Assembly (NCBI RefSeq): GCF_025947145.1
Contig: NZ_CP109999.1
Coordinates: 682,001 to 746,000 of the forward strand
DNA length: 64,000 nucleotides
DNA from: Flavobacterium sp. N1994
Lineage (GTDB): Bacteria; Bacteroidota; Bacteroidia; Flavobacteriales; Flavobacteriaceae
Reading direction: 5' to 3'
A program made the translations under genes and the position numbers. Shown piece after piece: positions 52,021-61,266 of the stretch. The notes under the pieces are model-generated. The model saw only the letters and a list, made by a program, of their open reading frames with translations, searched no databases and was not told the DNA's origin. The first letter of the stretch is position 1. Each line of letters opens with the position of its first letter.

Positions 52021-52956
52021 ATGAACAAAAACTATTTTATCCTTTGCCTTTGTTTAGCCCTTACTCCTTTTTGCTCCAATGCTCAAGTAGTAAATGGTGA
52101 CTTTGAAACTATCACTTGTAATTTTATCCCTTCTAATTGGGGAATGACTTTTTTGCAACAAACTACTATTGACACACAAACTGGGCAAACTACTGGAGAT
52201 GAAATTCAATATACTTGGTGCATCCCATCGATGGTTTATGTTTCTACAGAACCTCAAAGCGGGAACTACGCTATGGAAATTTCAAATGCCCTTAATGTTA
52301 CTCAAAATAAAGTTATACCAGGAGTAGCAAACATTTTCAGTGACTCATCACAAAGTGGACCTGGTTGGAATCCAGGTGTTCCTATTGCAGTGAATGAAGA
52401 TGTATCCATGTTTGGTTTTTACTATAAGTTTATGCCTGCTGGGGATGATATTGCTCAAGCCAGAATGCAAGTTTTTGATGAAAATAGTAACGAAATTGGA
52501 CAAGCCACAATAGATATATCAGGAACTCATAATGAATATACCTATATTTATCAAACTATTAATTACACTTCAACAGCCACTCCAGCTTTTATGATTATAG
52601 CCTTTAGTATGGCAAAAGAAGGGTCAACACCAACCTTTGGGACTCGTTTAGTTATTGATAATGTGGTAACCAATTTTGCAGCACTAGGATTAGAGCAAAA
52701 TAATCTTCCGAATAAATTTTCTTTCTATCCAACATTGGTCGATAATGAAATCAATATTATCCCTGGGAATTTACAAAGTGATTCCATTTCATATAAAATC
52801 ATCAATGCACAAGGAAGTATTATAAAACAAAACACTGTCAGCGATTCAAGTGCTTATATCTATACTATGGATGTGAGTTCATTAAGCTCCGGAATGTATT
52901 TTTTACAAGCAGAATCAAATACAGGTAGCGTCATCAAAAAGTTCATCAAGAAATAA
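52021..52956 (+). CDS. T9SS type A sorting-domain protein
   Basis: A 311-residue secreted protein. Signal peptide MNKNYFILCLCLALTPFCSNA; then a beta-sandwich of about 195 residues beginning VVNGDFETITCNFIPSNWGM, reminiscent of carbohydrate-binding-like modules; and a type A C-terminal sorting domain from about residue 232 (FSFYPTLVDNEINI ... SGMYFLQAESNTGSVIKKFIKK). The sorting domain directs it through the type IX system to the surface or medium. The beta-sandwich ligand is unknown. Confidence 0.88.
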   Translation: MNKNYFILCLCLALTPFCSNAQVVNGDFETITCNFIPSNWGMTFLQQTTIDTQTGQTTGDEIQYTWCIPSMVYVSTEPQSGNYAMEISNALNVTQNKVIPGVANIFSDSSQSGPGWNPGVPIAVNEDVSMFGFYYKFMPAGDDIAQARMQVFDENSNEIGQATIDISGTHNEYTYIYQTINYTSTATPAFMIIAFSMAKEGSTPTFGTRLVIDNVVTNFAALGLEQNNLPNKFSFYPTLVDNEINIIPGNLQSDSISYKIINAQGSIIKQNTVSDSSAYIYTMDVSSLSSGMYFLQAESNTGSVIKKFIKK

Positions 52957-52980
52957 AACGTTTAAAGTTAATTGCTATGA

Positions 52981-53021
52981 ACTGGATTGGAGATTAATTC
53001 TCCAGTCCAGTTTGTTTTTTT
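52981..53021 (+). terminator. Terminator after the T9SS cargo gene
   Basis: ACTGGA-T-TGGAGA / TCTCCA-G-TCCAGT stem followed by a T-rich run. Confidence 0.82.
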
Positions 53022-53047
53022 AGGAATAGATAGTTTTATATATTTAC

Positions 53048-53080
53048 ACTCGAGACCGAACGGTCGAACTAAACGTAGTT
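53048..53080 (+). repeat. Recurring 5'-UTR element, copy 3
   Basis: ACTCGAGACC, GAAC, GGTC, then GAACTAAACGTAGTT, just after a TATATTTA -7-like box (53039-53046) and 15 bases before the SDR start. Confidence 0.55.
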
Positions 53081-53095
53081 AAAAAAGTAAAACTT

Positions 53096-53977
53096 ATGAA
53101 TTTTTCAGCAAAAATGCTTCGCGATAATGCTTTATCTGATAAAGTAATAGTAGTAACTGGTGGCGGTAGCGGTTTAGGTAAAGCTATGACCAAATACTTC
53201 TTAGAACTAGGGGCCAAAGTCGCCATCACTTCTAGAGATTTAGAAAAATTAAAAACCACAGCGGCCGAATTAGAAAAAGAAACTAACGGCAAATGTCTTC
53301 CTATTCAATGTGATGTACGCCATTACGATCAAGTCGAAGCCATGTTGGCTGAAGTATTGAAAACCTTTGGCAAAGTAGATGTATTGCTCAATAATGCTGC
53401 AGGAAACTTCATCTCTCCTACCGAACGATTATCTGCCAATGCTTTTGATACCATAATTGATATTGTTTTAAAAGGTTCCAAAAACTGCACTCTAGCCTTT
53501 GGAAAACATTGGATTGCTGAAAAACAAACCAACTGCAATGTCTTGAATATAGTAACCACTTATGCTTGGACAGGCTCAGGCTATGTAGTACCAAGTGCTA
53601 CTGCCAAAGCCGGAGTTTTAGCAATGACCCGAAGTTTAGCAGTAGAATGGGCCAAATACGGTATCCGTATGAATGCTATTGCTCCAGGACCCTTCCCAAC
53701 AAAAGGCGCATGGGACCGATTACTACCTGGTGATTTAGCCGAAAAGTTTGATATGGCCAAGAAAGTACCTTTGAAACGTGTGGGGGACCATCAGGAATTA
53801 GCCAATTTAGCAGCTTATTTAGTGTCTGATTTCTCAGCCTACATCAATGGTGAAGTCATTGTGATTGATGGTGGTGAATGGTTACAAGGCGCTGGACAAT
53901 TCAACATCTTAGAAAAAATTCCACAGGAAATGTGGGACATGTTGGAAATGATGATTAAAAATAAAGGGAATAAATAG
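53096..53977 (+). CDS. SDR oxidoreductase, 2,4-dienoyl-CoA-reductase type
   Basis: A 293-residue short-chain dehydrogenase with the NADP loop VVTGGGSGLGKAM and NNAAGNF. At the usual YxxxK site there is Ser167-x3-Lys171, and a tyrosine lies 11 residues earlier (Tyr156). The same Tyr/Ser/Lys arrangement (199/210/214) is known from mitochondrial 2,4-dienoyl-CoA reductase, so the missing YxxxK tyrosine is a mark of that subfamily and not damage. The role would be reduction of dienoyl-CoA during breakdown of unsaturated fatty acids. It is a single gene. The intervening 53978-54144 has a CTTCTTG-type low-complexity run and the parA promoter. Confidence 0.88.
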   Translation: MNFSAKMLRDNALSDKVIVVTGGGSGLGKAMTKYFLELGAKVAITSRDLEKLKTTAAELEKETNGKCLPIQCDVRHYDQVEAMLAEVLKTFGKVDVLLNNAAGNFISPTERLSANAFDTIIDIVLKGSKNCTLAFGKHWIAEKQTNCNVLNIVTTYAWTGSGYVVPSATAKAGVLAMTRSLAVEWAKYGIRMNAIAPGPFPTKGAWDRLLPGDLAEKFDMAKKVPLKRVGDHQELANLAAYLVSDFSAYINGEVIVIDGGEWLQGAGQFNILEKIPQEMWDMLEMMIKNKGNK

Positions 53978-54112
53978 TAATTAGTAACTAATTTTAGTAG
54001 TAAAAAAACAGCTAAATCTTCTGTCTTTTTTCTTTTCTCTTGCTTCTTGCTTCTTGCTCAAAACTTTACAAGAATGTTAACAAAATTCCGTTGGCAAAGC
54101 CATAAATAATTG

Positions 54113-54120
54113 TATTTTTA
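54113..54120 (+). promoter_or_regulatory. -7 promoter box of parA
   Basis: TATTTTTA with TTG 19 bases upstream (54091-54093), 24 bases before the parA ATG; one mismatch to TAnnTTTG. Confidence 0.5.
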
Positions 54121-54144
54121 CGGCTCAAAATTTTTAAAAATTAA

Positions 54145-54912
54145 ATGGGTAAAATCATTGCTATTGCCAATCAAAAAGGTGGTGTTGGAAAAACAACAAC
54201 TTCTGTAAACCTTGCAGCATCACTGGGAGTTTTAGAAAAAAAAGTGCTTTTAATTGATGCCGATCCACAAGCCAATGCTAGTTCGGGTTTAGGCATCGAT
54301 ATAGAAAATATTGCTATTGGAACCTACCAAATTCTGGAACATAGTAATACCCCTCAAGAAGCTATAATTCCATGTAGTGCTCCAAATGTTTGGGTAATTC
54401 CAGCACATATCGACTTGGTGGCCATTGAAATAGAATTAGTTGACAAAGAAAACCGCGAGTACATGCTGAAACAAGCTTTGGAAAGTGTGAAAGATGAATA
54501 TGATTATATTCTAATTGACTGTGCCCCTTCATTAGGATTACTAACCTTAAACGCATTAACTGCTGCGGATAGTGTTGTGATTCCAATTCAATGTGAATAT
54601 TTTGCCTTGGAAGGTTTAGGAAAATTATTAAACACTATCAAAAGTGTTCAAAAAATACATAATGCCAATTTAGATATTGAAGGGCTTCTTTTAACCATGT
54701 TTGATTCTCGTTTGCGTTTATCGAATCAAGTCGTAGAAGAAGTTCAGAAACATTTCAACGATATGGTTTTCAAAACTATCATCCAACGAAATGTAAAATT
54801 GAGTGAAGCTCCAAGTTTTGGTGAAAGTATTATTAACTTTGATGCTACGAGTAGAGGTGCAACCAACTATTTAAGTTTAGCACAAGAAATTATCAAGAAA
54901 AACAGCAATTAA
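54145..54912 (+). CDS. parA: Chromosome-partitioning ATPase ParA (Soj)
   Basis: A 255-residue ParA/Soj ATPase with the deviant Walker A KGGVGKTTTSVNLAASL (residues 10-26), Walker A' DADPQANASSGLGI, and Walker B DYILIDCAPSLG. It moves ParB-parS complexes during chromosome segregation. The ParB gene follows after 3 bases. Length and motifs are normal for the chromosomal type. No clear parS sequence was found by reading the nearby DNA. Confidence 0.96.
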   Translation: MGKIIAIANQKGGVGKTTTSVNLAASLGVLEKKVLLIDADPQANASSGLGIDIENIAIGTYQILEHSNTPQEAIIPCSAPNVWVIPAHIDLVAIEIELVDKENREYMLKQALESVKDEYDYILIDCAPSLGLLTLNALTAADSVVIPIQCEYFALEGLGKLLNTIKSVQKIHNANLDIEGLLLTMFDSRLRLSNQVVEEVQKHFNDMVFKTIIQRNVKLSEAPSFGESIINFDATSRGATNYLSLAQEIIKKNSN

Positions 54913-54915
54913 GCT

Positions 54916-55815
54916 ATGGCAAAAGCTATAAAAAAACAAGCATTAGGAAGAGGATTATCAGCTTTACTGAAAGATCCAGATAACGATATTAAATCGGTTA
55001 ATGATAAAAACGCCGATAAAGTTGTTGGGAATATCATCGAATTAGATATTGATGCTATTACTATAAATCCGTTCCAGCCTAGAAGTAATTTTAATGAAGA
55101 TGCGTTACAGGAATTAGCTTCCTCCATCAAAGAATTAGGACTTATTCAGCCGATTACTGTTCGTAAATTAGATTTCAATAACTACCAATTAATTTCGGGA
55201 GAAAGACGTTTACGTGCCTCAAAATTAGTCGGTTTAACAACCATTCCTGCTTACATCCGTATTGCCAATGACAATGAGTCATTGATAATGGCTTTAGTAG
55301 AAAATATTCAACGTCACGACTTAGATCCAATTGAAATTGCACTTTCTTATCAAAGATTAATTGACGAAATTCAATTGACTCAAGAACAAATGAGTGAACG
55401 AGTGGGAAAAAAACGTTCAACGATTGCCAATTATCTGCGTTTGTTAAAATTAGACCCTATCATTCAAACTGGAATTCGTGACGGATTCATCAGTATGGGA
55501 CACGGTCGCGCCATCATTAACATAGAAAATCAAGACGTACAAACCGATATTTATCAAAAAATTGTAAGCCAAAATCTTTCCGTTCGGGAAACAGAAGCTT
55601 TGGTTAAGAATTATCAAGATAGTATCAAACCTGTAACGGCTAAAGCGAAAAAAACAACTACATTTAGTATCCCTGAAGAACAAAAAAAGGCATTCGTAAA
55701 TTTCTTCGGAACCAAAATAGACGTGAAAGTCGCAGGTAATGGTAAAGGAAAAATTACTATTCCTTTTCATTCGGAAGAAGATTTTAACCGTATTATCAAA
55801 TTAATAAAAGGATAG
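54916..55815 (+). CDS. parB: Chromosome-partitioning protein ParB
   Basis: A 299-residue ParB: CTPase N-domain with INPFQPRSNFNEDALQELASSIKELGLIQPITVR and GERRLRASKL (residues about 45-115), helix-turn-helix (about 150-185, TQEQMSERVGKKRSTIANYLRLLKL) and C-terminal dimer domain. It binds parS and spreads as a CTP clamp. Its TAG stop overlaps by one base the GTG start of the next gene. It is in an operon with parA, a DUF5683 gene and dapB, an order common in Bacteroidota. Confidence 0.96.
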   Translation: MAKAIKKQALGRGLSALLKDPDNDIKSVNDKNADKVVGNIIELDIDAITINPFQPRSNFNEDALQELASSIKELGLIQPITVRKLDFNNYQLISGERRLRASKLVGLTTIPAYIRIANDNESLIMALVENIQRHDLDPIEIALSYQRLIDEIQLTQEQMSERVGKKRSTIANYLRLLKLDPIIQTGIRDGFISMGHGRAIINIENQDVQTDIYQKIVSQNLSVRETEALVKNYQDSIKPVTAKAKKTTTFSIPEEQKKAFVNFFGTKIDVKVAGNGKGKITIPFHSEEDFNRIIKLIKG

Positions 55816-56372
55816 TGAATAAACTTTTATACATAGTTATTATCCTTTTTCTTTTTGGAAATCAAAAGGTCTTGGCGCAACAAATTGGTGATGCCATCAA
55901 AGCAAAAGACTCTGTAAAAGTAAATGAGATTGACCCACTTAGACCAGCTAAAGCAGCATTCTATTCGGCTATATTACCAGGTTTAGGACAGGCCTATAAT
56001 AAAAAATACTGGAAAATACCTCTTGTTTACGGTGCCATCGCATCTAGTCTCTACTTTTATATTACCAACAATAATAAATACCATAGCTATCGCGATGCCT
56101 ACAACCGACGATTAGCTGGATTTACGGATGACGAATATCGATATCTTGACGATTCAAGATTAATCGCTGCCCAACGTTTTTACCAACGGAATAGAGATTT
56201 ATCCTTGTTAGTCTGTATTGGTTTTTATGTTTTAAATATTGTTGATGCCAATGTTGACGCGCATCTAACACAATTCAACGTAAGTGATAAATTGTCCTTA
56301 AAACCTGATGTGTATCTAAATCAATTCGATTATAAACCCAATTTAGGTCTAACATTTAATTACAAATTCTAA
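55815..56372 (+). CDS. DUF5683 membrane protein
   Basis: A 185-residue protein with a GTG start overlapping the parB stop. A signal peptide (residues 1-22) is followed by the DUF5683 pattern RPAKAAFYSAILPGLGQAYNKKYWKIPLVYGAIASSLYFY with a membrane helix, then an RNRDLSLLVCIGFYVLNIVDANVDAHL helix. The family is typical of Bacteroidota parAB operons; the role is not established, and a link to segregation or envelope assembly is inferred from the gene order only. Confidence 0.88.
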   Translation: MNKLLYIVIILFLFGNQKVLAQQIGDAIKAKDSVKVNEIDPLRPAKAAFYSAILPGLGQAYNKKYWKIPLVYGAIASSLYFYITNNNKYHSYRDAYNRRLAGFTDDEYRYLDDSRLIAAQRFYQRNRDLSLLVCIGFYVLNIVDANVDAHLTQFNVSDKLSLKPDVYLNQFDYKPNLGLTFNYKF

Positions 56373-57077
56373 ATGAAAATAGCTTTATTAGGATATGGTA
56401 AGATGGGGAAAGTGATTGAAAGAATCGCTTTGGAAAGAGGACATGAAATTGTATTAAAAAAAGACAACAGCAATACTTTTGAAGGACTATCAACTGCTGA
56501 TGTTGCAATTGACTTTAGTGCACCAAGTGTAGCTGTTGAAAATATTTCTACGGCTATCAATGCTGGTATTCCTATTGTTTCGGGCACAACGGGTTGGCTT
56601 GAAAATTATCATCAAATGGTAAAGTTGTGTAATGATAAGAATGCTGCCTTTCTCTATGGTTCTAATTTTAGTTTGGGTGTAAATTTATTCTTTGAACTCA
56701 ACGATTATTTAGCCAAGATGATGGCAAAATTCAAGGATTACAAGGTATCGATGGAAGAAATTCATCACACTCAAAAACTAGACAAACCTAGTGGAACAGC
56801 TATTTCATTGGCAAATGCTATCATCAATCATTCCGATAAAAACAATTGGTCTATCGAAAACCCAAAAGAAGACGACTTATTTATTGATGTCAAAAGAATA
56901 GATGATGTTCCTGGAACCCATAGCGTTTTTTACAACTCAGAAGTTGACTATATCGAAATCAAACACGTAGCTCATAATCGGGAAGGATTTGCCCTTGGTG
57001 CTGTCATTGCTTCCGAATGGATTATTGGAAAAAAAGGCGTTTTCTCAATGAAAGACGTTTTAGATTTACATAAATAA
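56373..57077 (+). CDS. dapB: 4-hydroxy-tetrahydrodipicolinate reductase
   Basis: Reduces hydroxy-tetrahydrodipicolinate in lysine and diaminopimelate synthesis. It is 234 residues, on the short side of the usual 230-275 and typical of Bacteroidota. NAD(P) loop LGYGKMGK (6-13), IDFSAPSV, GTTGW, the catalytic EIHHTQKLDKPSGTAISLA, and the C-terminal HVAHNREGFALGAVIAS are all present. The start directly follows the DUF5683 stop. It provides cell-wall precursor in an operon with partition and protein-export genes. Confidence 0.95.
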   Translation: MKIALLGYGKMGKVIERIALERGHEIVLKKDNSNTFEGLSTADVAIDFSAPSVAVENISTAINAGIPIVSGTTGWLENYHQMVKLCNDKNAAFLYGSNFSLGVNLFFELNDYLAKMMAKFKDYKVSMEEIHHTQKLDKPSGTAISLANAIINHSDKNNWSIENPKEDDLFIDVKRIDDVPGTHSVFYNSEVDYIEIKHVAHNREGFALGAVIASEWIIGKKGVFSMKDVLDLHK

Positions 57078-57122
57078 TCAAAATTTAAACTTATTTACAC
57101 ATAAACTTTTAAACTTAGTATC

Positions 57123-58817
57123 ATGTCAATATACCAATGGTTTATATTTTTCCTAGCTGTCCAAATCATACATGGTTTAGGGACTTGGAAACTATACGAA
57201 AAAGCAGGGAGAAAATCTTGGGAAGCCTTTATTCCAATTTACAATTCCATCGTTTTAATGAAAATTATCAATCGACCAACTTGGTGGACATTGTTGTTAT
57301 TCATTCCGATTATCAACTTGATTATGTTTCCAGTAGTTTGGGTAGAAACATTGAGAAGTTTTGGGAAAAATTCATCGACTGATACTCTTTTAGGTGTTAT
57401 TACTTGTGGACTTTACATTTATTACATCAACTACACCCAAGACGTAAAATACATTGCTGATAGAAGTTTAGTAGCCACAACAAAAACTGGTGACACCGTT
57501 AGTTCATTGCTATTTGCTATTGTAGTGGCAACATTAGTACATACTTATGTAATGCAACCCTACACCATTCCAACCTCTTCATTAGAAAAATCATTATTGA
57601 TTGGTGACTTCTTATTTGTTAGTAAATTTCATTACGGAGCTAGAACTCCAATGACAACTGTAGCAGCACCGATGGTTCATGATACTTTGCCTTTAGTAAA
57701 AACGAAATCGTATTTAAGTTGGCCACAATTGCCTTACTTCAGATTCCCTGGTTTTGAAAAAGTAAAGAAGAATGACATTGTTGTTTTTAACTGGCCTGCC
57801 GATACTGTATATAAATTCTTTGACACATCGGGTAGAAGCATCTTAAAACCTGTAGACAAAAAATCAAATTATGTAAAACGTTGCCAAGGTACTCCCGGTG
57901 ATTCATTGCAAATAAAAAACGGTACGGTTTACATCAACGGAAAAGAATTGATTTTACCGGAAAGAGCTAAACCACAGTCAACTTATAAAATCTATTCTAA
58001 AGAGGGTGTTAATGCCGATTTAATTAGAAATTTAGGTTGTACAGAATTTGAAAGAACATTTGAAGTACAATTTAATAATGAAGATCAAATCAATGCAGTA
58101 AATCCTTATACCAGGGGCGCTGAGAAAATTTCTGATGGAAATTATAAAATTAAAACTGGTGCTAATGGAATACCTCAAAAAATAATTCAAGATTTATATA
58201 TAAATATCAGAGAGGTATACGATTACCAATTAACCGCAACATTAACAAAACAAATTGCTGAACAACTTAAAAATACAGCTTCTATAGACTCTGTTGTAAA
58301 TATTACATCTCCTTTAGGAAAAGGAGAAGCAAACATCTTTACGCACAACCCTAACTGGAATGGGGACAATTTTGGTCCAATCTATATTCCAGAAGCGGGT
58401 AAAACAGTTGCTCTTAATCTTGAAACACTTCCTTTTTACAAAAGAATTATTTCGGTTTATGAAAACAATGATTTAAAAGTAGTGGGTAATGATATTTATG
58501 TAAATGATAAAAAAGTAACTTCTTATACCTTCAAACAAAATTACTATTGGATGATGGGGGATAATCGTCACAATTCTGAAGATAGTCGTTATTGGGGATA
58601 TGTTCCAGAAAACCATATTGTAGGTAAACCTGTATTCATTTGGATGAGTTGGGATACCAATGGAAAAGGGATTCATAAAATTCGTTGGGATAGACTATTC
58701 ACTTCAGTTAGCGGTGATGGGCAACCACAATCTTTTTTCAAATATTTCCTTTTTTTATTAGCCTTATATTTTGTTGGCGATTATTTTTGGAAGAAGAGAA
58801 AAGAAAAAAACAGCTAA
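57123..58817 (+). CDS. lepB: Signal peptidase I with N-terminal DUF5684-like membrane domain
   Basis: Cleaves signal peptides from exported proteins at the outer face of the inner membrane. In this 564-residue protein an N-terminal three-helix domain (about 1-115; GTWKLYEKAGRKSWEAFIP) precedes the catalytic part. The catalytic serine is Ser153 in YTIPTSSLEKSLLIGDFLF and the lysine is Lys252 in NYVKRCQG. Box D is MMGDNRHNSEDSRYWGYVP near residue 478. An insertion of about 200 residues separates boxes C and D. A second copy follows at 58903. Confidence 0.93.
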   Translation: MSIYQWFIFFLAVQIIHGLGTWKLYEKAGRKSWEAFIPIYNSIVLMKIINRPTWWTLLLFIPIINLIMFPVVWVETLRSFGKNSSTDTLLGVITCGLYIYYINYTQDVKYIADRSLVATTKTGDTVSSLLFAIVVATLVHTYVMQPYTIPTSSLEKSLLIGDFLFVSKFHYGARTPMTTVAAPMVHDTLPLVKTKSYLSWPQLPYFRFPGFEKVKKNDIVVFNWPADTVYKFFDTSGRSILKPVDKKSNYVKRCQGTPGDSLQIKNGTVYINGKELILPERAKPQSTYKIYSKEGVNADLIRNLGCTEFERTFEVQFNNEDQINAVNPYTRGAEKISDGNYKIKTGANGIPQKIIQDLYINIREVYDYQLTATLTKQIAEQLKNTASIDSVVNITSPLGKGEANIFTHNPNWNGDNFGPIYIPEAGKTVALNLETLPFYKRIISVYENNDLKVVGNDIYVNDKKVTSYTFKQNYYWMMGDNRHNSEDSRYWGYVPENHIVGKPVFIWMSWDTNGKGIHKIRWDRLFTSVSGDGQPQSFFKYFLFLLALYFVGDYFWKKRKEKNS

Positions 58818-58902
58818 TTGTTTTTTCGCTATTTAAGTTTTGATTGTAACAAATTAGGCAATACCAAAACTAATACACTGATTAACTTTTAAACTCGCCA
58901 TC

Positions 58903-60642
58903 ATGTCATCATATCAGTGGTTTTTATTTTTCCTGATTATTCAACTTATTCATGGTTTAGGAACCTGGAAATTATACGAAAAAGCAGGAAGAAAATCTTG
59001 GGAAGCCTTTATTCCGGTATACAATTCCATAGTATTGATGAAAATCATCAATCGACCAACTTGGTGGACATTCCTTTTATTTATTCCAATTGTCAATCTT
59101 ATATTATTCCCTGTAATTTGGGTAGAGACTTTGAGAAGCTTTGGCAAAAACTCCACCGTTGATACTTGGTTGGGAATATTTACATTTGGATTTTACATCT
59201 ATTACATTAATTACACACAAGATGTTAAGCACATTGCTGAAAGAAGTTTAGTAGCCAAAACAAAAACTGGTGACACTATAAGCTCTCTTCTTTTTGCTAT
59301 TGTAGTGGCCACAATAGTACATACTTATGTAATGCAACCTTATACCATTCCCTCTTCTTCATTAGAAAAATCATTATTAGTTGGCGACTTTCTTTTTGTG
59401 AGCAAATTCCATTACGGTGCAAGGACACCAATGACAGCAATAGCGGCACCGATGGTTCATGATACTTTACCGCTAATCAATACCAAATCCTATTTGTATG
59501 ATGATAAAAATCCTGAATCCTGGAAAAATAAATTACAGTTTCCTTTTTTCAGATTTCCTGGATTTGAGAAAATAAAAAATACTGAAATAGTCGTATTTAA
59601 TTCACCAAGGGATACCGTTTTTATGATGGACGTTCCAACAGACAGAAGATACAACAAACCAATCGACAAAAAAACAAACTTAGTAAAACGATGTGTTGGT
59701 ATAGCAGGAGATAGTCTACAAATTAAGAATGGAGATGTTTACATCAATGGAAAAATATTACCATTCCCAGATAGAGCTAAACCTCAATATTGTTACAACA
59801 TCAAACTTAAGGGTGCAAGTGAAGAGTCAATAACCTCCCAGTATGAAATAACTGAACATTATCCTTTATTTAAAATTACACGTAAACTTTGGGAGAATAA
59901 CGTTTTGAGGGACTATCTGCGTACTCAAAAAATGATGCTTTTTGAAGTTTCAAAAGATTCGACTGATGCTTATATAAACGGCAGAATTACTCAAGAAATT
60001 TACAATAAATTGAGCTTAAGCATTCCTGACAATTATTTTCAAGCCAATCTAACCGAAGAAAAAGCTTCATTGTTGAAAAGTAATCCAAATATTGAGTCCA
60101 TTATAAGAAACAACAAAACAGGAGCCGAAGATGGCATTTTTCCTGATACTCCAGATGGAAAACCATCTTTGACAAACAATTGGAATAGCGATAACTTAGG
60201 ACCTATATACCTTCCGAAAGAAGGCGCAACGGTTAAGCTTGATTTAAAATCACTTCCTTTCTATAAAGTTATCATAACCGAATATGAAGGCAATACAGTA
60301 AAAGTCGATGGAAATGATATCTTAATCAACGGAAAAAAAGCTACTTCTTATACCTTCAAGCAAAATTATTACTGGATGATGGGAGACAATCGAAATAATT
60401 CTTTAGATGCACGTTATTGGGGTTATGTTCCGGAAAGCCATATTGTTGGAAAACCTGTTTTTATTTGGTTTAGCTGGGACACCAATGGCAAAGGAATCAA
60501 CAAAATTCGTTGGGATAGAATGTTTACGACGGTTAATGGTGAAGGTCAGCCACAGTCCTATTTTAAATATTTCTTGATATTATTAGGATTGTATTTTGTG
60601 GGAGATTATTTTTGGAAAAAAAGAAAAGCCAACAAAGCCTAA
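58903..60642 (+). CDS. lepB: Signal peptidase I, tandem paralogue
   Basis: A 579-residue second copy with the same N-terminal membrane domain, catalytic serine 153 (IPSSSLEKSLLVGDF), lysine 262 (NLVKRCVG) and box D MMGDNRNNSLDARYWGYVP. In box D the usual Asp-Ser-Arg has become Asp-Ala-Arg, while Ser and Lys of the dyad are kept, so it may be active with altered substrate choice. The insertion between boxes C and D differs most from the first copy. The sequence before the start resembles that before the first copy. WbqC begins right after the stop. Confidence 0.91.
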   Translation: MSSYQWFLFFLIIQLIHGLGTWKLYEKAGRKSWEAFIPVYNSIVLMKIINRPTWWTFLLFIPIVNLILFPVIWVETLRSFGKNSTVDTWLGIFTFGFYIYYINYTQDVKHIAERSLVAKTKTGDTISSLLFAIVVATIVHTYVMQPYTIPSSSLEKSLLVGDFLFVSKFHYGARTPMTAIAAPMVHDTLPLINTKSYLYDDKNPESWKNKLQFPFFRFPGFEKIKNTEIVVFNSPRDTVFMMDVPTDRRYNKPIDKKTNLVKRCVGIAGDSLQIKNGDVYINGKILPFPDRAKPQYCYNIKLKGASEESITSQYEITEHYPLFKITRKLWENNVLRDYLRTQKMMLFEVSKDSTDAYINGRITQEIYNKLSLSIPDNYFQANLTEEKASLLKSNPNIESIIRNNKTGAEDGIFPDTPDGKPSLTNNWNSDNLGPIYLPKEGATVKLDLKSLPFYKVIITEYEGNTVKVDGNDILINGKKATSYTFKQNYYWMMGDNRNNSLDARYWGYVPESHIVGKPVFIWFSWDTNGKGINKIRWDRMFTTVNGEGQPQSYFKYFLILLGLYFVGDYFWKKRKANKA

Positions 60643-61266
60643 ATGAGCAATATTCTTATTCATCCTTCTTACTTTCCTTCTATCAGTCATTTTGTGGCTA
60701 TTGCTAAAGCGGATTTAGTAACTTTTGAAATGGAAGATAATTTCCAAAAACAAACCAATCGTAACCGAATGTACATTTATAGTCCGAATGGCATTCAGTT
60801 ACTCAATGTCCCCATAAAACATAGCAAAGACAAGCATCAAAGGATTAAGGAAGTCAAAATTGAAAATGATTTTGATTGGCAAAAGCAACATTTCAAATCA
60901 CTAGAAGCTGCTTATAGAACTTCCCCTTTCTTTGAATATTTTGAAGATGATATTTTACCTATTTTCCAAAAGAAGCATACTTTTTTAATGGACTTAAATT
61001 TAGAAACTATGTCTATTGTTTCTAAATGCTTGAAGTTGGAATTTGACTATGATGAAACGGTTGAATATTTCCATCAAGTGGAAGACAAAATGGATTATCG
61101 GAATTTAATCAACGGAAAAAAAGACACTTCAGAATTTGAGGTTTACACCCAGGTTTTTGGTGACAAACATGGTTATTTAAATAACCTTTCCATTTTAGAT
61201 TTAGTATTCAATGAAGGACGATATGCTTTGGATTATCTAAAGAAACAGCCTTTACTTATTCAATAA
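60643..61266 (+). CDS. WbqC family protein
   Basis: A 207-residue protein of the WbqC (PF08889) family: MSNILIHPSYFPSISHFVAIAKA, then FQKQTNRNRMYIYSPNGIQLLNVPIKHSKDKHQRIKEVKI and SLEAAYRTSPFFEYFEDDILPIF. Family members are linked to polysaccharide and lipopolysaccharide loci, but no enzyme activity is established. It starts at the base after the lepB2 stop and its 3' end overlaps by 11 bases the end of the convergent gene at 61256. Confidence 0.88.
   Translation: MSNILIHPSYFPSISHFVAIAKADLVTFEMEDNFQKQTNRNRMYIYSPNGIQLLNVPIKHSKDKHQRIKEVKIENDFDWQKQHFKSLEAAYRTSPFFEYFEDDILPIFQKKHTFLMDLNLETMSIVSKCLKLEFDYDETVEYFHQVEDKMDYRNLINGKKDTSEFEVYTQVFGDKHGYLNNLSILDLVFNEGRYALDYLKKQPLLIQ

Noticed and set aside
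53594..53608. Loss of the YxxxK catalytic tyrosine as evidence that the SDR is dead
   Set aside because: The Tyr-x10-Ser-x3-Lys arrangement matches the known active site of 2,4-dienoyl-CoA reductase.
54145..55815. parS site or replication origin near parAB
   Set aside because: No TGTTNCACGTGNAACA-like palindrome, DnaA-box cluster or dnaA gene was found by reading, so nothing is claimed.
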